DNA of 64,000 nucleotides from Dryocosmus kuriphilus (lineage: Eukaryota; Arthropoda; Insecta; Hymenoptera; Cynipidae): positions 212,266,011-212,330,010 of the forward strand of contig CM076189.1 of NCBI GenBank assembly GCA_038277395.1, read 5' to 3'. A program made the translations under genes and the position numbers. The notes beneath the pieces are model-generated. The model saw only the letters and a list, made by a program, of their open reading frames with translations, was not told the DNA's origin and did no database searches. Below are positions 56,751 through 64,000 of the stretch, one piece after another (the stretch's first letter is position 1; each line of letters starts with the position of its first letter).

Positions 56751-56818
56751 TTAGCTTTGATGCGCAGAGCCAGAAGATTCAAAACCTCCAGAATGATGAG
56801 GATGTTGGTTGTAATTTT

Positions 56819-56972
56819 GGGCGATCATCAATTGCGCCAAGCATACCTGCGAACCTTCCCCTCCCAGTGCGCAACGACACTACCCCTCCGACCCCTTTTC
56901 CAGCTTGCCCTTGCCTTTGCGCACTGGAAGGGGAAGGTCCACAGGTATACGTGGCGCAACTGATGACTGCCC
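56819..56972. mobile_element. 154-bp MITE in exon 2 of gene D
   Basis: Nearly a full palindrome: left GGGCGATCATCAATTGCGCC and right end read inward GGGCAGTCATCAGTTGCGCC, with inverted repeats over about 58 bp. A perfect 8-bp target duplication GTAATTTT flanks it (56811-56818; 56973-56980). The centre contains the GCTGGAAAAGGGGTCGG motif shared with other elements in the window. Superfamily unknown. Confidence 0.88.
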
Positions 56973-57752
56973 GTAATTTTGTTGATTCAAAGCGTGAGAT
57001 TGATGGCTTGGTGAATCTTGGGGATTTACAGGCACCCCATGGACAATTGGAGGTCCATATGTATTGGCGGGACCATTTGGAGGCCTATATACAGGAATCC
57101 CAGGAACTTGAAAAGGTTCATATGCATTGTAGGGACCACTTTTAGCAGGATACCCAATTACCTTACGCCCAGGGGGCTGATAATCACGAGCCAGAAGTTC
57201 AGTTAAATCATGATGTTCGACATTATCTAAGAATCTTTGACTACGATCATCAAAAAGTTGCAACTCTTCATCCCTGTTAAGTTTCATTCTCAATTTTGAA
57301 ATAGACCCAGCATGATTAGGTTTCTTCGGAAAGAGTTGCAGTTCCTTCACATTTTTCCCATCATTGTTCATGCCTGATGATATTTCTGTCAAAAAACATA
57401 CGAGATTGATGAATTTTCAATGTTAAAAATGTATTTGAAAATATTAAATGTATAATGAATAAAATATCGAGTAAAATGGCTTAAGTTAATCACTCGTGAT
57501 AGGTCATTGATCAAAATTCTCGAGCAGTAAATTTTTCATAAAATATCTGATTATTAAAAGGTTATAAGCAAAAACTACATTTCATGAGAAAAATTTTCTG
57601 GCACACATAACTCTTGATATCTGGTTTAAACTATCTATAGATGTTGACAGGATAGTCATTTGCCAAGTATCAAAATAATAATTATTATTATACTTACCAA
57701 GGTAATTGAAGAAAAGCAAGAGGATAACAAGAGCTTCGAAAAGGGACCTCAT
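56880..57752 (-). CDS. Secreted Pro/Tyr-rich protein, copy D with altered C-terminus
   Basis: Exon 1 (57752-57698) encodes signal peptide MRSLFEALVILLLFFNYL; donor G|GTAAGT; intron 57697-57386; acceptor TTTTTTGACAG; exon 2 (57385-56880). The precursor is 186 aa. Exon 2 follows the family pattern (EISSGMNNDGKN, LQLFPKK, a variable middle, VIGYPAKSGPYNAYEP, VPGIPVYRPPNGPANTYGPP, GVPVNPQDS) up to NQQNYG. There a 154-bp MITE replaces the normal Asn/His/Gly tail with SSVAPRIPVDLPLPVRKG and ends at a TAG inside the insert. The original tail still lies beyond it (about 56750-56818). It may be expressed as a chimeric product or be a young pseudogene. The TCAGT initiator seen in A and C is not conserved, though a short TATA run remains (57826-57833). 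Confidence 0.7.
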
Positions 57753-57916
57753 TCTATTTTTATGTAGATTAAATTGACTCGGAATTTCTCAGAGCGTAAA
57801 TAATGGTTTTTCATAAATTCACTCACTATATACTAGATGCTCAAGGTTCTTAAAGGCACAGACGGGAAAACTAGATCAAAAGATTAACACTTAATATCTT
57901 TGTGTTTATACATATC

Positions 57917-60900
57917 GTCAGGGCCGTCTTTAAGAGTACTTTAAACTTTAGTTTTAGAAAATTGTAAACTTTAGTGAATTTGCGAAATGAGAAATTGGTA
58001 TGAATTTATTAGACTTTAAGGTATTTTATTTTAAAGAATAAAATATCTTAATCTTCAAGAAGATACAATTTAAGGTTCTTGTTTTATTGCATAATATTGA
58101 GAAATAAACGAAAATACATATCTTTAAAAAATCTGCTTTAACAAATACATTCTCATCACGTGCCTCGCACTTCGCATTCGAATAAAGTTTGTCCAAAACG
58201 TGACATTTCTTTTTGAACTTTGAGAGAAAATAAGATTCTTTTATTTTCAGTAACATTTTTCACGAGTAAAACAAAAACTATTTGTGTTAAAAAAAAAGTA
58301 TAAAAAAAATTTGCTGATCTTTTTGAAATATACAACTTCGCTTCTTAACATTTTTTCAGTGTTTGACACGTTACCAGTGAAAAGTAACGCGATACCGTTA
58401 CTTCCTAAAAATTTGTAACGCGTTATCATTACCGTTACTTTTCGAAAAAAGTAACGCGTTACCGTTACCATTACTGAAGAAATGTAACGCATTACCTTAA
58501 CGTTACTTTTAAAAAAATTTCAATACATCATTTTAAATTTCCAAAAGGTTTAGACAGTTAGTTTTTTGAATTGAAGATGTTCTAAAAGTTTACAATTATA
58601 TTTCGATTTGCGTTTTCAGTTAATTAACACTATTATTCTGTATAAGCTTTATAAGTTGCAAACTTTGCAAAAAATTTCTATTTTTTTTAGTAAATCTAGT
58701 TGTTTTAAATGCCATCATTCAAATGAAGTATTTTTCATATTTTTAATAAAATCCGTAGAAACCGCTTGAATTATGTTAAGCCGTTTTTAAATCCTTGAAT
58801 TATTTGAATTCTAAAAATCCGTTGAAATCCTCTTAAATATCTTAAAATCCCTTAACATTTTTAAATACCCTAAAATCTTTCAAATACTTGAACGTCCTAG
58901 AAAATCCTTTAAATCTTATGGAATCCTTTAAAATTCCTTGAAATCTTTGAAAATCCGCCAAAATTCTTTAAAATCCCTTGAAATTTTTTAAATCTCTTGA
59001 ACATTTTTTTAATCCTAGAAATTTTATGTAACCCCTTGAAGATTTTTAAATCTGAGACTAATGAAAAAAAACGAAAAAATAAATACGGATTTAAAAATCA
59101 ACAGAAAAGAAAATTGTCGATATAAAAATTGACGAATTATAAAATTTACGAAATTTCACATAACAAGCCTTTAATTTTCGATGTATAAAAATCCCGAATT
59201 ATACAAATAACGAATTTTAAAATATCCGAAATTAAAATTTGACGAATTATTAAATCTACGAAATATGCAATCAACGAATTAGAAAATTAACGAATGAGAA
59301 AATTAACAAATTAGCCATTTCTTCCAAATTCTTAAATTTCAGAAATATAAAATTGTTGAAATTTAAAGTTTCCGAAATTTAAAATAAAAAGCTTTTAGTT
59401 ATCGAAAAATAATCATCCCGAAATTTCAAATTTTCAAATTCGTTAATTTTAATTGAAAAATTCGTAAATTTAATATTTCGGCAATTCTAAATTTCGCAAA
59501 TTGAAGAATTTAGGGGAAATTAATAATTAGTTAATTTTCTAATTCATTAATTGTATATTTCGTAAATTAAATAATTCGGGAAACTTTAATTTTGGATATT
59601 TTCACATTCGTTATTTGTACAATTCGAGATTCCTACTTTTCGATAATTTAAAATCTTGTTACTTTAACTTTTGTAAATTTTATAATTCGTCAATTTGCAT
59701 TTTTGATAATTTTCTTTATTGTTAGTTTGAATATTCGATATTTATTTTTTCATTAATTTTTATTGGTCTCATTAATATTTAATAATTTTTATTAATAATG
59801 TATTAGGTATTTATTTTTTCCTTGTTTCTCATTAGTCGCTGAATAATATTTATTATTGACTATTAATTAATTAAATAATTACATTCTGCAATTTCATTTC
59901 AGAAATTTAAAATTTTAGCTATTTTAAATTTCGTGAATTTAAGAATTTGGGGGAAATGAATAATTCCTTCATTTTCTAACTCGTTAATCTTATTGTAAAA
60001 TTCTTAAATCTAATTCTTAATCTGAAATGCTTGTAAGTCTTTTAAATCCCCTAAAACTTTCCAAATATTTCGAAACCTTACGAAATTCCTTGGTATTCAC
60101 AGAAATACTTTTAAATATCTTGAAAACTTTTGAAATCCCTTAAAATTACTGGAAATGTTTCAAAATAATTTGAAATCCCATGAAATCTTTATGAAATTTG
60201 ACATCGTTCATGATCCGTAAAAATTCTCTGGAATTCCACGAAATATTTTGAAATCCGTATTTGAAATCTTTTTAATTCTATAGAATTATTTAAAATCCTT
60301 GAAATAGTTTCATAAAATGATTTCTCTAGAATCGCGAGAAATTGATAATAAGATAATAAGGAATTCATAAAGTAAAGTTGAGTAACGTACGTTACTTTAC
60401 GTTAGCGTTATTCAAAACTTGTAACGCGTTACCGTTACCGATACTTTTCTGAAAAAGTAACGCGTTACCGTTAGCGTTACTAAAAAAAATGTAACTTTCA
60501 CAGTTACGCTTTACTGTCAAGCACTGCATTTTTTTTTCTATCTCGCATATTTTTGGTGGGAAAATTTAATTCTTAATTTTTATTAATAACATTGTTGACC
60601 ATTAAAATGAAAAATATGTGTTGTACCAAACAATGGTATAGAACAAATTTGTGGATCTCTTTGAGGTAAACAATTTTACATCTTAACATTTTTTTCTTAC
60701 GTTGCATAGTTTTCCTGACAAGTGAATTTTAAAATAATTAATACCATTTTCTACGAATAATTCAAAAACTATGCGTCTTATAGAAAAATGAATATAAGGA
60801 AATCTGTGGATCTTTTTGAACTGAATAACCTTGTTTCTTAATACTTTTTTCGAAAAAATTGAAGGTTTGATTTTTTGAAAAGTATTTTCGGTGAATAAAA

Positions 60901-61585
60901 CTAGAACCGTTGTTCAAAAAAGGCTGGTTAATGAGCATTAAATTTGATTTTTAGAACCTGAAAAAGTATGCCAAAGTGCAATCCAATCCGATTAGTCCTT
61001 CGAAAGTTATTGTGGGAACAGACGAGAACAACGACACGACAACGACAAACAGACACCAACGTAAAACATGTTTTTTTGGATTCAGGGGGTTACGAAACGT
61101 CGAGATTTCATGAAATCCGCGAAAGTCAGTTTTCACATAAAACTAATACCTTCTCATTGATCGAGATCAGAATGTCATAAGAATAAAAATTGCATTTTTC
61201 AGACAAACTATGTAAAAAATTAAAAAATTCACGTTTTTGATATAGGTACGTTAATCGAGTTAGGCCTTAATTTACTTATTTGTTTTTTCCCGATTCCAAT
61301 AATTTTACGCACAATACAAAAGTGAAATAAAATATTGTATTTATTGAGAATTATAACATAATTTAAAAACCAACTCCCGGCTGTTGCAGTAAGTTTAAGT
61401 TTTTTTATACTCAATCAGACACGTACTGACTTAGAAAATTGAACTTTGCATCTACTTGTTTAATTTTTCATTTCACTTTATATCAATTACGTGTATAAAA
61501 CGTTAATTGTTATTACCAGATATATTTTTGTTCACCAGTTGGAGCCCCTCAGGCAGGTGGGACCTCTACATAAGGACGACACTGC
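57917..61585. other. Composite insertion in block D upstream region
   Basis: Relative to blocks A and C, about 3.7 kb separates GTGTTTATACAT (near 57905) from GGTAACAATATATAAG (near 61590). It holds the hAT-type element (58357-60526) embedded in an older repeat in which a TGTGGATCTTTTTGAA-like segment recurs (58316, 60653, 60810). No coding sequence is recognised; open frames at 58026, 58247, 60951 and 61229 are not conserved. Confidence 0.5.
58357..60526. mobile_element. Non-autonomous hAT-type element with AT-rich repeat interior
   Basis: The ends CAGTGTTTGACA and, read inward from the right, CAGTGCTTGACA match hAT-style termini. An 8-bp duplication CATTTTTT flanks it (58349-58356; 60527-60534), although the T run weakens it. 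Subterminal regions (58370-58510; 60380-60510) are packed with GTAACGCGTTACCGTTAC-type boxes, as expected for transposase-binding repeats. The 2.17-kb element has no transposase; its interior (58750-60360) is degenerate CCTTGAAATC- and CGAAATTTAAAAT-type short-period repeats. Confidence 0.78.
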
Positions 61586-62228
61586 ATGTGGTAACAATAT
61601 ATAAGTCCTTCACCCGACATTCTATGAAAATTTACATTTCCTCACTTTTCGGTAATTTAAGTAATTCTCTTTTAATCTTGGAAACACAAAATCATTCAGT
61701 GACTTAAAAACACTATAAAGTTTAAATTCAATAATGGCTTGTTTAAATAGTTGCGTCATAAATTTCAAAGATAAATCAAATTTGAAGAACTTGACGTGGT
61801 GGATCTGCATAACATTAATTTATATTGTAATTCATACAAATACAAAAAAATTGTCAAAACGGACTTGGCCCATTTGTGACTAGTTTTTACCGCGCTGGGT
61901 CCTTCGCAATATTTTTAATTGACAGGTGATAAATTGTCGCACCTCCTTCCGCTTTCGAATTCCATTCAAATTACAGAATTTGTATCATCTACAAATTTAG
62001 TTACAATTAAGGAGTAAAAGCAACTCAAAACCTCTTCCTCCAAATCCCATTTCCACCCCCTATTCAAAAAGATAAACTAAAATTGCATTTTTCTGAAATA
62101 GGATCGACTAGCAAAAACTTATGAGAAATATTTGACTACTCGACCCGAATTTCGTGAAGGCAAGAATACCTTGTACTTTTGATCGAATATCCCTCCGTCC
62201 GTCCGTCGGACCTTTTCTAAGGGTTGTT
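61586..62228 (-). repeat. Block D upstream region
   Basis: Matches 41250-41442 joined to 42535-42800 in block C and 8200-8560 in block A. It includes the single AACATTAATTTATAT (61811-61825), the empty site of the tRNA-like insertion in block C. No gene is seen. Confidence 0.7.
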
Positions 62229-63552
62229 CCCAGGTGCGAATTGACCGTCGGCCCACGGTTGGGCCAACCGTCAGACGGTCGGTCCAACTTTGTGCGCCAC
62301 TGATCGGGCCAACCAGCTAAATGATAACGGTCAACCGCCTTTGACATCTCAATGTCGGACCGACATTTGGTCCCAAAGATGGATCATCTATGAAAATAAA
62401 GCAGGCCCAACCTTGGGAAACAATGTGATGCCAACCTACATTTTCAAAGGTTGACCTACATTGGCAAGAAGCTTCGGGCCATCCTTGGCAAATAAAGGTT
62501 GGGCCGCCGTTGGGAACCAATGGTCTGTCCAAGTATTGCAATGATAACGCAAGCCCATCTATTTTCCACAGCTGGCCCGACAATGGTTAAAAAGGTTCAT
62601 CCAACCATGGAACCGAAGCTGACACACCACTGGTTTCCAAATTTTGAGAAACATTGACAGCAAACATTGATGCAACTCAATGAATCAATGTTCAGCCCAA
62701 CTAGCAAGCCGAAGCGACGTCTTTTTTCACCGTCCGCAGGACAGTAGCTTGGTACCTTCTTGGCAAAGCCCCGTCTGCCAATCGTCTGCTTATAGACCCG
62801 AAGATTGATTTCAATTGTGGCTCACTTTTACGGCCAGCCACCTAGCGGAAACCCGCCCGTACTATTGTGATCGTTTTAAATCAATTCGCCAGAGTATACC
62901 TGACTATCGGCCCAACCGTGGGACAGAGTTGAGCCGACGGTCGGGCGCAGTAAGGTTACTTGCATCAAATAATATTGCGCAGATAGTCGGGCTGACCGTA
63001 ATTTCACGGTCTTTTTAAAACAATAAACCAGAGTATATCCGACGGTTGGCCCATATTTGGGCCAAGGTTTGGCCGACCGTCGAGTGCATCGTGGTGACTT
63101 GTACAAGCCAATGTTATGTCAACGGTCGGGCCATTTCTTGCCCAGAGTCGGGCCGACCGTACTTTCACGGTCTTTTTGAAACAATAAACTAGAGTACATA
63201 TATCTGACGGTCGGCCCATACTCGGTCCGAGGTTTGACCGACCGTCGACTGTGTCAAGGTGATTTGTGGCTAGCCGACTGCTGTACCTACAGTCGTACCG
63301 ACCGAATTCTTACGGTCCTACCGACTAATCTGCCACAGTTTATCCGATTGTCGGTCCAAAGTTCCACCAGAATTGGGCCGGCAGTCGGCGTTTTGTCCGC
63401 CGCCGATATTGGTTGCCAACGTCGGTGGGACTACGGCAGCTTGAAAACACCTTAGCCGGCCCAACTCTAGTTACCGTAGATCGGTTGCCAGAGTAGGGCC
63501 GACTTTGGGCCGCTGGTCAAGCTCTGACAGCCGACCGAATTTCGCACCTGGG
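62229..63552. mobile_element. GGTCGG-rich element with CCCAGGTGCGAA ends
   Basis: The left end CCCAGGTGCGAATT and right end AATTTCGCACCTGGG are inverted. Comparison with the minisatellite on either side (GGGTTGTT and TTATTGAC) suggests insertion with at most a TT duplication. The interior is an unusual GC-rich region of imperfect repeats of CGGTCGGCCCA in both orientations, including a roughly 160-bp unit (CGGTCTTTTT.AAACAATAAAC at 63008 and 63168). The open frames in it are not known proteins. Confidence 0.7.
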
Positions 63553-63740
63553 TTATTGACTGTTTCTAAAGGTTGTTATTGACTTTTGATAAGATTTGTT
63601 TATACCGATGCTAAAAGTAGTCATTCACTGTTACTTAAGGTTGTGATTGACCGTTGTTAAGGGGTTTTATTGACAGTTGAAAAAGATTGTTATTAACCGT
63701 TATTAGGGCTTGTTAGTGGCTTGATATTGAACGTTACCAA
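63553..63740. repeat. 24-bp minisatellite, block D copy
   Basis: Diverged units of the type GGTTGTTATTGAC-TGTT-TAA recur about seven times. It is the same family as 43012-43175 and the remnant at 8620-8700. Confidence 0.65.
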
Positions 63741-63842
63741 CGAAACTTTTTAAGCGAAAAAAAAATATAATAGTTAAAGATTTCTAAACAAATTACGTCT
63801 AAATTTGCCCTAAAATTTTCTATTGAAAGCAAGAAAAAATCC

Positions 63843-63916
63843 ATCTCGGCCCGGATTTGAACCGGGAGCCTTTCCTTTTCATGATGAAGCGCGTTAACCA
63901 ATTACACCACCGAGGC
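63843..63916 (-). tRNA. tRNA-like sequence 5, pseudogene
   Basis: It shares the CCCGG-TTCAAAT-CCGGG T arm and GCCTCGGTGG start with the tRNA-like units at 41.5-42.4 kb, with a D arm GTGT/ACGC. The anticodon arm (CTTCATCATGAAAAGGA) does not form a normal five-pair stem, so it is unlikely to be a functional tRNA. Flanks differ from the 41-42 kb units. Confidence 0.5.
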
Positions 63917-64000
63917 CTTAGTGGAATCCCCCTTGCTTTCAATGCATATGCTGACAGAAGTGATACACGTCTGCATCTCTCTTCTGCGAGACTTCAATAT

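Overview
This window looks like AT-rich nuclear DNA from an arthropod, most likely an insect. The evidence is intron-bearing genes, a TATA box paired with a TCAGT initiator, mariner, Merlin and hAT DNA transposons, a Penelope-like element, and two kinds of non-LTR retrotransposon. I cannot name the species. Almost nothing here is a conventional conserved gene; the DNA is built of segmental duplications repeatedly invaded by mobile elements.

The unifying feature is a block carrying a small two-exon gene for a secreted, proline/tyrosine-rich, essentially cysteine-free protein (about 165-185 aa precursor) that I do not recognise. It occurs four times: copy A (6270-7081, minus), copy B (14649-19707, plus, a multiply broken pseudogene), copy C (40186-41034, minus) and copy D (56880-57752, minus, C-terminus replaced by a small inserted element). 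Copies keep the same splice positions, signal-peptide exon, core promoter and flanks (A about 5420-11950; B about 13520-20640, inverted; C about 36270-47620; D about 55930-63800). C and D share an identical 320-bp tract covering the end of exon 2 nearest the intron plus most of the intron, while their remaining exons differ strongly. This looks like gene conversion within a fast-evolving secreted family.

Layout. 1-4870: Penelope-like element with a Merlin transposon (119-2358) beside or inside its repeat. 5.1-11.9 kb: block A with hairpin elements and a mariner (9590-10524). 12-13.5 kb: AT-rich repeats. 13.5-20.6 kb: block B, whose intron holds a second Merlin (14892-18092) and whose exon 2 holds a second mariner (18489-19433). 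21.0-23.6 kb: a foldback structure with 15-bp minisatellite arms. 23.7-24.8 kb: decayed transposon gene. 25243-30422: full-length but dead LINE. 30.5-34.6 kb: AT-rich repeats and unassigned DNA. 34601-35461 and 36748-39887: two members of one transposon family with 8-bp target duplications, the second containing a 23-unit, 108-bp satellite. 40-47.6 kb: block C, with a 1.08-kb insertion of four tRNA-like sequences, a TTA-flanked element and an RTE-type LINE. 48.6-54.3 kb: long palindromes and a decayed LTR-type element. 55.4-64 kb: tRNA-Arg-like sequence, block D, a hAT-type element (58357-60526), a GGTCGG-rich element (62229-63552) and a terminal tRNA-like sequence.

Because blocks are duplicated, several insertions have an empty paralogous site in the same window (LINE 25243-30422, mariner 9590-10524, tRNA-like insertion, satellite element, LTR-type element). 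That gives exact boundaries, target-site duplications and a relative order: block duplication first, most insertions later. All calls come from reading the sequence; family names rest on motif recognition, not database searches.
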